Shown here one piece after another: positions 42,642 to 50,373 of a DNA stretch of 50,373 nt. A program made the position numbers and the translations under genes. Numbering within the stretch: position 1 is the stretch's first letter; every line of letters starts with the position of its first letter. The notes under the pieces are model-generated. The model ran no database searches. It saw nothing but the letters and a program-made list of their open reading frames with translations, and was not told the origin of the DNA. This DNA is from Desulfitibacter sp. BRH_c19 (GTDB taxonomy: Bacteria > Bacillota > DSM-16504 > Desulfitibacterales > Desulfitibacteraceae), in NCBI GenBank assembly GCA_001515945.1, contig LOER01000018.1, positions 1-50,373 of the forward strand. The letters run 5' to 3'.

Positions 42642-42676
42642 CATCTATCTTTTTCTAAAAGATAGATGCTTTTTTG
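42640..42676 (+). terminator. Terminator after the response regulator gene
   Basis: AGCATCTATCTTTT / AAAAGATAGATGCT is a perfect 14-bp stem with a 3-base loop, then TTTTT. Confidence 0.9.
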
Positions 42677-42783
42677 TACTATCAGAAGTATAATTTCAAA
42701 CAAGGTAGATAGTATTCACAAAGACTAAGGCTTGCGCCTGCGTCTAAGGACTTGGCGGAAGCCAAGTTTTGTTTTATACTTCG
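42677..42783. repeat. MITE-like ~106-bp element, copy 2 (complete)
   Basis: Uninterrupted copy of the element at 32161. The inner ends are inverted (GAAGTATA near the left, TATACTTC near the right). Two hairpins lie inside; the second, CTTGGC-GGAA-GCCAAG plus TTTTGTTTT, is terminator-like. It starts at the end of the T-run of the regulator gene terminator, the same position as copy 1. Confidence 0.82.
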
Positions 42784-42839
42784 CTAAGTTTTGTTTAAGA
42801 GAAAAAAGAGAAAAACCAAGAATATCTAAAATTTTGTGA

Positions 42840-42892
42840 TATTCTATATGGTATTAGAATACAAAATTAGAATAATTAAATTATTCTAATTT
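42840..42892. promoter_or_regulatory. Operator-like palindromes upstream of the opp operon
   Basis: TATTCTA / TAGAATA (42840-42861) is followed by a perfect 14-bp inverted repeat, AAATTAGAATAATT-A-AATTATTCTAATTT (42864-42892). The half-site TTAGAATA recurs in both. It lies 50 bases before oppD and is probably bound by a dimeric regulator. Confidence 0.6.
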
Positions 42893-42941
42893 AAGAAAAA
42901 AATGTGGCAAAATTTTGTAGAAGTAGCAAGGAGGACTTGAC

Positions 42942-43913
42942 TTGGCTGAAAGAGCAATATTAGAAGTAACAAACCTTAAAACACGGTTTTATACAGAGGC
43001 AGGAGTGGTCAAGGCCGTTGATGGAGTTTGTTTTACTCTAAATAAAGGACAAACATTGGGTATAGTTGGGGAATCTGGATCAGGTAAATCTATCACAGCT
43101 ATGTCAATTATGAGACTAATACCTATTCCTCCAGGGCGTATAGTAGATGGAGAAGTCTTATTTAAAGGCAATGATCTATTAAAAAAATCGGACAAAGAAA
43201 TGCGATTGATTAGAGGTAATGAGATTGCAATGATTTTCCAGGATCCGATGACGTCATTAAACCCTGTTCTAAAGATAGGGGAACAAATTGCGGAGGCTGT
43301 TGTTTTACACCAGGGTTTAAGTAAAAAGATGGCCTGGAAGAAAGCTGTAGAAATGCTAGAAAAAGTAGGGATAGCGGAAGCTGAGCTTCGAGCTAATAAC
43401 TATCCCCATGAATTTAGTGGTGGTATGCGTCAAAGAGCAATGATTGCCATGGCATTATCCTGCAACCCAGAATTACTAATTGCGGATGAACCAACAACAG
43501 CCTTGGATGTAACTATACAGGCACAAATTTTAGAACTAATGACTGAATTAAAGGATGAGCTAGATACAGCAATTATTTTAATAACCCATGACTTAGGAGT
43601 GGTTGCTGAATTATGTGACCAAGTTCTAGTAATGTATGCCGGAAACCTTGTTGAATATACAGATGTTGAAACTTTATTTGAAAAACCACAGCACCCTTAT
43701 ACATGGGGATTACTAGCTTCCTTACCTAAATTTATTGATGAAGAGGAACAAAGGTTAGAACCAATTGAGGGGAGTCCCCCTGATTTAAGATTTTTACCAG
43801 AAGGATGCAATTTTGCGCCTCGATGTAAAATGGCTAAGCCAATATGTTTGAATGAAAAACCAAGTTTAAGAAAAATTAGGGATGGACATTTGGTGGCTTG
43901 CCACTTGTATTAG
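42942..43913 (+). CDS. Oligopeptide/dipeptide ABC transporter ATP-binding protein (OppD/DppD)
   Basis: 323 residues. ATPase with Walker A GESGSGKSITA, Q-loop FQDPMTSLNPV, signature FSGGMRQRAMIAMA, Walker B LLIADEPTTALDV and H-loop ITHDLG. The C-terminal oligo_HPY domain ends with the four-cysteine iron-sulfur-type motif (GCNFAPRCKMAKPIC...C). Start TTG 42942 with AAGGAGG 6 bases before it. First gene of a D-F-A-B-C operon for uptake of peptides or nickel. Confidence 0.93.
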   Translation: MAERAILEVTNLKTRFYTEAGVVKAVDGVCFTLNKGQTLGIVGESGSGKSITAMSIMRLIPIPPGRIVDGEVLFKGNDLLKKSDKEMRLIRGNEIAMIFQDPMTSLNPVLKIGEQIAEAVVLHQGLSKKMAWKKAVEMLEKVGIAEAELRANNYPHEFSGGMRQRAMIAMALSCNPELLIADEPTTALDVTIQAQILELMTELKDELDTAIILITHDLGVVAELCDQVLVMYAGNLVEYTDVETLFEKPQHPYTWGLLASLPKFIDEEEQRLEPIEGSPPDLRFLPEGCNFAPRCKMAKPICLNEKPSLRKIRDGHLVACHLY

Positions 43914-43927
43914 AAATGGGGGATTTT

Positions 43928-44896
43928 ATGGCTGAAATAGTTTTGGATGTTGTAAACTTAAAAAAACACTTTCCTATTAATAAAGGACTAATAATACCTA
44001 AAATGGTTGGAGCTGTGAAAGCAGTTGATGGAGTATCTTTTAGCATTAAAAAAGGTGAAACATTAGGGCTAGTTGGAGAAAGCGGATGTGGTAAATCCAC
44101 AACTGGACGATGTATATTACGCTTATTAGAACCTAGTGATGGAAAGATTATTTTTAAAGGTCAAGATATCACGGAACTGGATAGTTCTAAAATGAGGCAT
44201 TTACGTAAAGACATTCAAATAATCTTCCAAGATCCATATGCATCACTAAATCCGCGTCTTACTGTGGGCGATATGATTTCTGAACCCATGCGCAACTTTC
44301 AAATAGGAGATAAAGTTTCTCAACAAAAGAGGGTGCAAGATTTATTGGAGATTGTGGGATTAAGCAGCTATCATGCATCACGTTATCCCCATGAATTTAG
44401 TGGAGGTCAGAGACAGAGAATCGGGATTGCTAGAGCGTTAAGTGTAGATCCTGAGTTAATTATATGTGATGAGCCAGTATCGGCTTTAGATGTATCCATT
44501 CAAGCCCAGGTAATCAACCTACTAAAAGACCTACAAGAGCAATTAAACCTAACTTTATTATTTATTGCTCATGATTTAAGTGTTGTAAGGCATATTAGTG
44601 ACCGCGTTGCAGTTATGTATTTAGGGAAAATAGTTGAGGTGGCTGATTATAAAGAGTTATATAAAAATCCTTTACATCCATACTCACAGGCTTTACTATC
44701 GGCTATTCCTGTTCCCAATCCTAAATTAAAGAAAAATAGGATTATTTTAACCGGGGATGTTCCAAGTCCTTCCAATCCCCCTGAAGGTTGTACTTTCCAT
44801 ACTCGTTGTAGCAAAGTAACTGATATTTGTAAACAAGAATCACCTCAGTTAGTTGGAGATAAAACAGGTCATTTTGTGGCATGTCATCATGTATAA
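43928..44896 (+). CDS. Oligopeptide/dipeptide ABC transporter ATP-binding protein (OppF/DppF)
   Basis: 322 residues from ATG 43928, with GGGGGA just upstream and the oppD stop 14 bases before it. A longer frame from TTG 43898 has no site. Walker A GESGCGKSTTGR, Q-loop FQDPYASLNPR, signature FSGGQRQRIGIARA, Walker B LIICDEPVSALDV and H-loop IAHDLS are intact, followed by the oligo_HPY cysteines (GCTFHTRCSKVTDIC). Second ATPase of the importer, partner of OppD. Confidence 0.93.
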   Translation: MAEIVLDVVNLKKHFPINKGLIIPKMVGAVKAVDGVSFSIKKGETLGLVGESGCGKSTTGRCILRLLEPSDGKIIFKGQDITELDSSKMRHLRKDIQIIFQDPYASLNPRLTVGDMISEPMRNFQIGDKVSQQKRVQDLLEIVGLSSYHASRYPHEFSGGQRQRIGIARALSVDPELIICDEPVSALDVSIQAQVINLLKDLQEQLNLTLLFIAHDLSVVRHISDRVAVMYLGKIVEVADYKELYKNPLHPYSQALLSAIPVPNPKLKKNRIILTGDVPSPSNPPEGCTFHTRCSKVTDICKQESPQLVGDKTGHFVACHHV

Positions 44897-44970
44897 CTAA
44901 TGTTAACTTAAGGAGGTGCTTAGTCTAATAAAATAAGATTGTGTGATTAATAATTTGAGGAGGTAAAGAA

Positions 44971-46584
44971 TTGAAGAAGAAAATTTGGATTGTGGGGTTA
45001 GTTGTTTTATTAAGTTTGTCATTAATTTCTGGTTGCGGTGGCGGGGATGCCACAAATGAACCAAATGAACCGGAAACAGAGGAAAAGGTATTAGTTTTTG
45101 CACGAGGCGGTGATGCGGTAGGTTTAGACCCAGCAAATGTTACTGATGGTGAATCCTTCTATGTAACTAGACCTGTCATAGATACTTTGGTAGATTATGA
45201 TGTTGATACTACTGATGTAATTCCAGGCTTAGCAACAAGCTGGGAACCACTAGACAAGGATGGCTTGATATGGGAGTTTAAATTAAGAGAAGGTGTAAAT
45301 TTCCATGATGGCACACCTTTTAATGCAGAAGCTGTAAAGTTTAATTTTGATAGATGGATGGATGAAAGCAATCCATATCGTCATGATGGTGAAGTATTTG
45401 AATATTGGGGATATATGTTTGGTGACAGTACAGTTAAAGAAGTAAGAGCTGTAGATGAATATACCATAGAAATCGAACTAAACAATCCATTTGCTCCATT
45501 TATTAACAACTTAGCCATGCCCTGTTTTGCAATATCTAGTCCTGATGCTATAAAAGAGCATGGGCAAGATTACTTTAAAAATCCTGTTGGTACTGGGGCT
45601 TTTAAATTTGTTGAATGGGTAAAAGATGACAAGATTGTTTTAGAGAAAAATCCTGATTTCTGGGGCGAAACTGCTAAAGTGGATAAATTAGTATTTAGAG
45701 CAATACCTGATAATTCAGCACGATTATTAGAATTACAAGCAGGTACTATTGATATCATGATTGGTTTAAGTCCTGAAGATGCTCAAATTGTTAAGGATGA
45801 TGCAAATTTAAATCTTTTACTTCGTCCAAGTATGAATGTTGGTTATATGGCCATGAATATGATGGAGGAGCCTTTTGATAATCCATTAGTTAGAAAAGCT
45901 ATCAATCATGCTGTAGATAAGCAAGCATTAATTGACGCATTTTATGCAGGAATGGCTAAACCAGCCAAAAATCCTATACCACCATCTTTATGGGGATATA
46001 ATGATGAGGTAGTAGATTATGAGTATAACCCTGAAAAGGCAAAGGAACTTTTAGCTGAAGCTGGTTTCCCAGATGGGTTTACAACGGAATTATGGGCTAT
46101 GCCTGTTGCTAGACCATATATGCCTCAGCCTAAAGAAATTGCTACAGCTTTGCAGCAACAGTTAGCAGTTGTTGGAATAGAAACAGAAATAGTGACAATG
46201 GATTGGGCTACTTATTTGGAAAAAGGAGAATATGGTGAACATAAGCTATATTTATTAGGTTGGACAGGAGATAATGGAGACCCTGACAACTTCCTATATG
46301 TGTTACTTGATCAAGATAATGCAAAGGTTGGTTCTGCAGGAAACGTAGCATTTTATAAAAATCAAAGTGTTCATGACCTTTTAGTTGCAGCTCAAAAGGA
46401 AACTGATCAAGATAAGAGGGCTAAGTTATATGAAGATGCCCAAGTTATTATTAATGAGGATGCCCCTTGGGTTCCATTAGTTCACTCAACCGAGGGCATA
46501 GCTGCCAAGAAATCTGTTAAAAACTTTATTCCACATCCTACAGGTGGAGAATCTACTTTCTGGATGGTTGATATTGAAGAATAA
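44971..46584 (+). CDS. Peptide ABC transporter substrate-binding lipoprotein (SBP_bac_5)
   Basis: 537 residues. A lipoprotein signal ends at LISGC (Cys22), followed by a short acidic linker. The SBP_bac_5 fold shows the signature ATSWEPLDKDGLIWEFKLRE, then GVNFHDGTPFNAEAVKFNFD (about 106-125). Later come LNLLLRPSMNVGYMAMNMM and KALIDA-like DKQALIDAFY. External receptor of the importer. The ligand cannot be deduced. Start TTG 44971 after GAGGAGG. It is placed between ATPase and permease genes and followed by a stable hairpin. Confidence 0.93.
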   Translation: MKKKIWIVGLVVLLSLSLISGCGGGDATNEPNEPETEEKVLVFARGGDAVGLDPANVTDGESFYVTRPVIDTLVDYDVDTTDVIPGLATSWEPLDKDGLIWEFKLREGVNFHDGTPFNAEAVKFNFDRWMDESNPYRHDGEVFEYWGYMFGDSTVKEVRAVDEYTIEIELNNPFAPFINNLAMPCFAISSPDAIKEHGQDYFKNPVGTGAFKFVEWVKDDKIVLEKNPDFWGETAKVDKLVFRAIPDNSARLLELQAGTIDIMIGLSPEDAQIVKDDANLNLLLRPSMNVGYMAMNMMEEPFDNPLVRKAINHAVDKQALIDAFYAGMAKPAKNPIPPSLWGYNDEVVDYEYNPEKAKELLAEAGFPDGFTTELWAMPVARPYMPQPKEIATALQQQLAVVGIETEIVTMDWATYLEKGEYGEHKLYLLGWTGDNGDPDNFLYVLLDQDNAKVGSAGNVAFYKNQSVHDLLVAAQKETDQDKRAKLYEDAQVIINEDAPWVPLVHSTEGIAAKKSVKNFIPHPTGGESTFWMVDIEE

Positions 46585-46601
46585 AGGATGATTGGTTCTT
46601 T

Positions 46602-46621
46602 AAGGGGCCTACGGGCCCCTT
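46602..46621 (+). other. Stable intercistronic hairpin
   Basis: AAGGGGCC-TACG-GGCCCCTT: a perfect 8-bp stem with a tetraloop and no T-run. It sits 17 bases after the binding-protein gene. Such hairpins protect upstream mRNA and raise the binding protein over the permease. Confidence 0.65.
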
Positions 46622-46702
46622 ACTTATTCCATAGCATTAGCTATTCGCAAAAAGCAATTAGAGAGGCAGATTTTTCTTTGTACGCTAATGGAGGTAATTC
46701 TA

Positions 46703-47707
46703 TTGTTAAATTATATTTTAAAAAGATTCTTAATGTTAATACCAGTACTTCTTGGGGTAAGCTTACTAGCATTTTCTATTATTCATTTGATTCCTGGTGA
46801 CCCAGCACGGGTAATCTTAGGTGAGAGGGCAACTGAAGCTGCTATTCTCAACCTTCAAGAAAAATTAGGTTTAAATGAGCCATTATACGTACAATTTTTT
46901 AACTTTTTAACTAATACTTTGCAGGGAGATTTGGGAAGATCTATTATAACAAATGAAGAAGTAAGCCATGAATTATTGATTGCTTTTGCTGCTACTATTG
47001 AGTTAACAGTTGTAGCTATGATAATTGCAATAGTTGTTGGTATTGCTGCAGGTACCATAGCAGCTGTTAGACAGTATTCAATATTTGACAATGCAAGTAT
47101 GGTAGGAGCACTTGTAGGAGTTTCAATGCCAATTTTCTGGTTAGGGCTAATGATGATTTGGCTATTCGCTTATAAATTAGGTTGGTTTCCTCCATCAGGA
47201 AGACTTGATGTTGGTTTTGATATACCTAGAATTACGCACTTTTTATTAATTGATACCCTATTAGCTAGTAATCTTAAAGCATTTATCAATACTTTATGGC
47301 ATCTGGCAATGCCGAGCTTTGCATTAGCTACAATACCCATGGCAATAATTGCACGTATGACCCGGTCTAGCATGCTAGAGGTCATGCGTCAGGATTATAT
47401 TAGGACTGCTAGGGCAAAGGGTCTTAGTGAAAAAGTAGTTATATTTAAACATGCAATAAAGAATGCCTTTTTGCCTGTTATTACAGTAATTGGTTTACAA
47501 GTTGGACTTTTATTAGGTGGAGCTGTTTTGACTGAAACAGTTTTTTCCTTTCCTGGCTTGGGGCGTAGACTTTATAACGCAATAATGGCTCGGGATTATC
47601 CAGTAGTGCAGGGTGGAATATTGTTAGTTGCAGTTTGCTTTGTATTGGTTAATTTATTAGTAGATTTAACTTATAACCATATAGACCCAAGAATAAAGAT
47701 GGAATAG
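46703..47707 (+). CDS. Peptide ABC transporter permease (OppB/DppB)
   Basis: 334 residues with six membrane segments. The N-terminus NYILKRFLMLIPVLLGVSLLAFSII and HLIPGDPAR are typical of OppB. The EAA loop is ARAKGLSEKVVIFKHAIKNAFLPVI. Start TTG 46703 is preferred to ATG 46688, because the GGAGGT ribosome-binding site lies in the codons after that ATG. Forms the channel with OppC. Confidence 0.92.
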   Translation: MLNYILKRFLMLIPVLLGVSLLAFSIIHLIPGDPARVILGERATEAAILNLQEKLGLNEPLYVQFFNFLTNTLQGDLGRSIITNEEVSHELLIAFAATIELTVVAMIIAIVVGIAAGTIAAVRQYSIFDNASMVGALVGVSMPIFWLGLMMIWLFAYKLGWFPPSGRLDVGFDIPRITHFLLIDTLLASNLKAFINTLWHLAMPSFALATIPMAIIARMTRSSMLEVMRQDYIRTARAKGLSEKVVIFKHAIKNAFLPVITVIGLQVGLLLGGAVLTETVFSFPGLGRRLYNAIMARDYPVVQGGILLVAVCFVLVNLLVDLTYNHIDPRIKME

Positions 47708-47720
47708 GTTGGGAGGAAAA

Positions 47721-48638
47721 ATGTTTATGACTGAAACTTCTGTGAAACGACCTGGCAATCCTCAACCTAATTTAAAGAATGATGAGCAGGAGAAAGTGCG
47801 GGGATTATGGCAGGATGTGTTTAAAAGACTTAGAAAAAATAAAATAGCAATGTTTGGTGCGTTCTTAATAGCCCTATTATTATTTTGTGCTATTTTTGCT
47901 CCGCTTCTCACCTCGCATGATCCAGAAAATGGAGTTTTAGCGGAAAGACAGCAAGCGCCTTCCTCTGAAAACTGGTTTGGCACGGATTCTCAAGGAAGGG
48001 ATGTTTTTAGTAGAATTTTATATGGTGCATCTATATCAGTACAAATAGGTGTTATTTCAGTAGGAATTGCATTAATTATTGGCAGCTTAATGGGAGTATT
48101 GGCAGGGTATTATGGCAAATGGCTGGATGTTCTAGTAATGCGTTTTGTAGATATCATGCTTGCCTTTCCTACTATTTTACTTGCCTTAGCCATAGTATCT
48201 ATTTTAGGACCAAGTTTAAAAAATGCAATGATTGCTGTGGGGATAGTTAATATCCCCCGCTTTGCAAGGATAGTTCGCTCGTCGGTGCTCTCGGTAAAAG
48301 AAACTGAGTATGTAGAGGCGTCACGAGCAATTGGCTGTACAGATATGCAGATTATAGGAAGGCATGTCTTACCAAATTGCCTAGCTCCTATTATAGTTCA
48401 AACTACTTTAACTATTGGTACTGCAATTTTGGAAGCAGCAGGTTTAAGCTTCTTGGGTTTAGGAGCTCAACCACCACAACCTGAGTGGGGAGCAATGTTA
48501 GCTGATAGTAGGGGATATTTAAGGCAAGCTCCTTGGTCAGTAATGTTTCCAGGTTTAGCAATTATGCTTACTGTTTTAGGTTTCAATTTATTAGGTGATG
48601 GCTTGAGGGATGCTTTAGACCCTAGATTAAAAGAATAA
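47721..48638 (+). CDS. Peptide ABC transporter permease (OppC/DppC)
   Basis: 305 residues. OppC_N segment (KNKIAMFGAFLIALLLFCAIFAP, about 37-60), then HDPENGVLAERQQAPSSENW and FGTDSQGRDVFSRILYGASIS, then five more membrane segments. The EAA loop is ASRAIGCTDMQIIGRHVLPN, and the ending GLRDALDPRLKE is typical. ATG 47721 lies 4 bases after GGGAGG; TTG 47709 would be upstream of that site. Completes the importer. Terminator at 48648. Confidence 0.92.
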   Translation: MFMTETSVKRPGNPQPNLKNDEQEKVRGLWQDVFKRLRKNKIAMFGAFLIALLLFCAIFAPLLTSHDPENGVLAERQQAPSSENWFGTDSQGRDVFSRILYGASISVQIGVISVGIALIIGSLMGVLAGYYGKWLDVLVMRFVDIMLAFPTILLALAIVSILGPSLKNAMIAVGIVNIPRFARIVRSSVLSVKETEYVEASRAIGCTDMQIIGRHVLPNCLAPIIVQTTLTIGTAILEAAGLSFLGLGAQPPQPEWGAMLADSRGYLRQAPWSVMFPGLAIMLTVLGFNLLGDGLRDALDPRLKE

Positions 48639-48647
48639 CAACGTAAG

Positions 48648-48677
48648 AAGGTCAGCTAAATGCTGATCTTTTTTTGT
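48648..48677 (+). terminator. Terminator of the opp operon
   Basis: AAGGTCAGC / GCTGATCTT form a 9-bp stem with one G-T pair, then TTTTTT. Confidence 0.85.
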
Positions 48678-48771
48678 ACTATTATTATTAAAAGATGGGC
48701 AGGACTTTAGCTATAAACATGGAAAAATAGTATAGGTCATAATCTAAAGTGAGCTGTAAAGGTGGACAATA

Positions 48772-49461
48772 ATGAAATTGTATAATGAATATATCAATAC
48801 AAGAATTAATGAAGAAGCATTTGCTATAGAACAAACTTATTTTGTTAAAACAGATCGCAGGGTTAATCCTAAAGAGATAGAACCATATAAGTTTTTTTTG
48901 GGATCTATTCCCATTTTAATTACTGCTCCACATGCAGTAAGGCACATTCGTAAGAAAAGAATCAAACCATCTGATCAGTTTACAGGAGCTATTTCTGTAG
49001 TGCTTCATAATAAGACCAATGCATATTGTTTGGCAGCTACTAAACTTTATGGTGGTGACCCTGCTTTTGATAAACCATGTATTTTTAAAGAAAAAATAAG
49101 AGAAATAGTCACAAAACATAGGATAAAATTTGTCATAGATATTCATGGAGCTTCTGGCGAGAGGCCTTTTGATGTGGATATAGGATCAATGAACGGCATT
49201 TCATTTGGAGAGAGAAGAAATTTTGTAGAGGAGATAAAAAACTGTTTTCAACAAAATGACATAAAAAAGATAACCTTAGATAATTTTCCTGCTTTAAAGC
49301 AACATACAATAACAAGATTTGTTGTAGAGGAACTGAATTGCTCTGGAATCCAGTTGGAAATTAATAGGAAATACCGAGCTTTTCAGAATTTAAATTCTTT
49401 TGCACAATTAATGGCAAGCTTAACTTGTGCAGTAAACTATTTGTCAAAAAAATCTAACTAA
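48772..49461 (+). CDS. N-formylglutamate amidohydrolase-like protein
   Basis: 229 residues. ITAPHAVRH, then IDIHGASGERPFDVD and IQLEINRKYR match the zinc-binding motifs of the FGase/MpaA-like hydrolase fold (His, Glu/Asp and the final Glu). It would cleave formyl- or acylated amino acids or peptides. Start ATG 48772 after AAAGGTGG. It stands 130 bases after the Opp operon, so processing of imported peptides is an idea, not a finding. No signal peptide, so cytoplasmic. Confidence 0.75.
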   Translation: MKLYNEYINTRINEEAFAIEQTYFVKTDRRVNPKEIEPYKFFLGSIPILITAPHAVRHIRKKRIKPSDQFTGAISVVLHNKTNAYCLAATKLYGGDPAFDKPCIFKEKIREIVTKHRIKFVIDIHGASGERPFDVDIGSMNGISFGERRNFVEEIKNCFQQNDIKKITLDNFPALKQHTITRFVVEELNCSGIQLEINRKYRAFQNLNSFAQLMASLTCAVNYLSKKSN

Positions 49462-49581
49462 ATTAAGCTAAAAGCTTTACCTCTTTGGGTATTTGTATTT
49501 TGCTACATTTAGAGGATATGGGAGAGATGACTTATAAATCTAAAAAAGGAAGTAGTTTTCAAAAATAGTATTGCAACAATA

Positions 49582-50070
49582 ATGCTACCACTATTCTTAA
49601 TGCTCTTTGGCCTAGCTTCTCCCTGGCTGTTCAATAGGTGGATGCCGATTACTCCTCCAGATACCTATTCTTATTCTGCACTATTTGTTTCTGGAGCTAT
49701 AGGTATTGTATTGGGGATATATTCCCATGAATATTATAGGTATCTCATGACAAAGTTACTGGGATTAGAAAGTATATTACATAAAGAACCTGGACTTAGA
49801 GTAATGGTGAAAGATTATGTGGTTAAATGGCAGGCCATTAGTATTACAATTGCACCTTTTACAGATTTGACATTGATAGCCCTATTAATTATGGCTTTAA
49901 CAAAGTCATGGTTAATAATAGCAGGAGTGATAACTTTTCTAACAATCAATTTAATGTTATCTGCCAAAGACATAATAACTAGCATTTTGATAGTTAGATA
50001 TACAGCGTCAAGAGAGGCTATTTTGTTTACCAAGGAGGGTTTTCAAGTCTGGACAGCAAAAGATAGATAA
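49582..50070 (+). CDS. Membrane protein, start uncertain
   Basis: 162 residues from ATG 49582 with about four membrane segments (4-24, 31-54, 88-107, 112-137). The frame is open upstream to 49531 without a start codon (LINLKKEVVFKNSIATI), while an ATG at 49527 with GGGAGAG before it is one frame off. A frameshift near 49530 or a non-standard start is therefore possible. HEYYRYL at about 53-59 recalls, but does not match, the HExxH of DUF3267-type membrane proteases. Family unknown. Confidence 0.5.
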   Translation: MLPLFLMLFGLASPWLFNRWMPITPPDTYSYSALFVSGAIGIVLGIYSHEYYRYLMTKLLGLESILHKEPGLRVMVKDYVVKWQAISITIAPFTDLTLIALLIMALTKSWLIIAGVITFLTINLMLSAKDIITSILIVRYTASREAILFTKEGFQVWTAKDR

Positions 50071-50091
50071 AGTTATAATTTGATAGTGTAA

Positions 50092-50123
50092 TTAAAGGAG
50101 ACAGAACTCTTCTGTCTCCTTTA
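50092..50123. terminator. Bidirectional terminator between convergent genes
   Basis: AAAGGAGACAGA / TCTGTCTCCTTT is a perfect 12-bp stem with a 5-base loop, flanked by A-rich and T-rich sides. It ends both the membrane protein gene and the Gln-rich gene that meet here. Confidence 0.85.
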
Positions 50124-50126
50124 AAA

Positions 50127-50372
50127 TTACTTTTGTTTTTGACTATATTGCGAAATTGACTGTTGGAACTGTTGTGGATCATATGAAGCTTGACTTCCGT
50201 TATTTTGGCCGCTATAGCCATAGTTTTGGATTCCATAGGTCTGTTCTTGATGTTGCTGCTGAAGAGCCTGCTGGAACTGTTGTGGGCTATAACTGGCTTG
50301 ACTACCTTGGCCCTGCATACCATATCCTTGAGTACCTTGGCCAGACTGATTTTCATACTGCTGTACAGTCTG
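50127..50372 (-). CDS. Gln/Gly/Tyr-rich repeat protein, 5' end outside window
   Basis: The frame is open from the window end to a stop at 50127. The 81 visible C-terminal residues are low-complexity: Q, G, S, Y and N. A unit of about 14 residues occurs twice (GSQASYSPQQFQQA and GSQASYDPQQFQQS), separated by QQ/YG-rich sequence. The composition resembles prion-like or spore-surface proteins; the CotF-like tail at 37676 is also Gln-rich. Family not recognised. Confidence 0.6.
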   Translation of the reverse strand, partial: QTVQQYENQSGQGTQGYGMQGQGSQASYSPQQFQQALQQQHQEQTYGIQNYGYSGQNNGSQASYDPQQFQQSISQYSQKQK

Positions 50373-50373
50373 C

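Noticed and set aside
32161-42783. Repeated hairpins as CRISPR
   Set aside because: Copies are thousands of bases apart, have no regular spacers and no cas genes are present.
49527-49568. 13-codon ORF before the membrane protein as a leader peptide
   Set aside because: It has a ribosome-binding site but more likely marks a frameshifted true start of the gene at 49582; evidence does not decide.

Overview
The window is A+T-rich DNA from a low-G+C, Gram-positive, endospore-forming bacterium. I infer an anaerobic member of the Clostridia, possibly Peptococcaceae-like. The grounds are strong GGAGG ribosome-binding sites, frequent TTG/GTG starts, T-box leaders, a c-di-GMP-I riboswitch, CotF-like coat proteins, a DUF1540 protein and lipoprotein signals. 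I see no rRNA, CRISPR array, complete insertion sequence or prophage.

Layout. 1-5970: end of an unknown gene, then an OmpR-type regulator, its sensor kinase and a MacB-type ABC exporter (likely cell-envelope stress or peptide resistance). 5971-11226: a decayed stretch with a c-di-GMP riboswitch, frameshifted small genes, a DUF4181 membrane protein, a DNA glycosylase, one copy of a 137-bp repeat, a group II intron fragment and a TetR remnant. 11271-18374: a complete tryptophan operon trpEGDCFBA behind a promoter and a T-box with a UGG specifier, closed by a terminator. 18429-23646: a second decayed zone (truncated yoaP-like, PH-domain, helicase and permease genes) with an unusual beta-propeller/SurA-like lipoprotein, a DUF429-like gene and a hemerythrin. 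23846-24090: a tRNA-Met/tRNA-Trp unit on the minus strand.

24316-26865: a three-gene unit of membrane protein, gluconate-dehydrogenase subunit 3-like protein and GMC flavoprotein. 26927-32103: a promoter, a complete T-box followed by a second headless T-box, then a sodium/solute symporter with its 35-residue accessory protein, an EamA exporter, an aryl-acetate (phenylacetate)-CoA ligase and an ACT-domain protein. A second ligase and two MFS transporters follow (33399-37352). Together these suggest uptake, sensing and CoA activation of aromatic amino acids or their arylacetate products. 37417-39797: spore coat/DUF1540 genes, a cupin and a double ferritin-like protein. 40081-42641: a DUF6305 lipoprotein, a multi-membrane-pass histidine kinase and a response regulator. 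42864-48638: an Opp/Dpp peptide ABC importer (D, F, A, B, C) behind a perfect palindrome. The window ends with an N-formylglutamate amidohydrolase-like gene, a membrane protein and the tail of a Gln-rich repeat protein.

Short dispersed repeats are a feature of the window: a ~106-bp element directly behind two transcription terminators (one copy carrying a 52-bp nested insertion with a 6-bp duplication), a 50-bp REP-like element that forms the end of trpG, and the ~137-bp repeat. All functional assignments come from reading motifs and recalling families; no database search was run.
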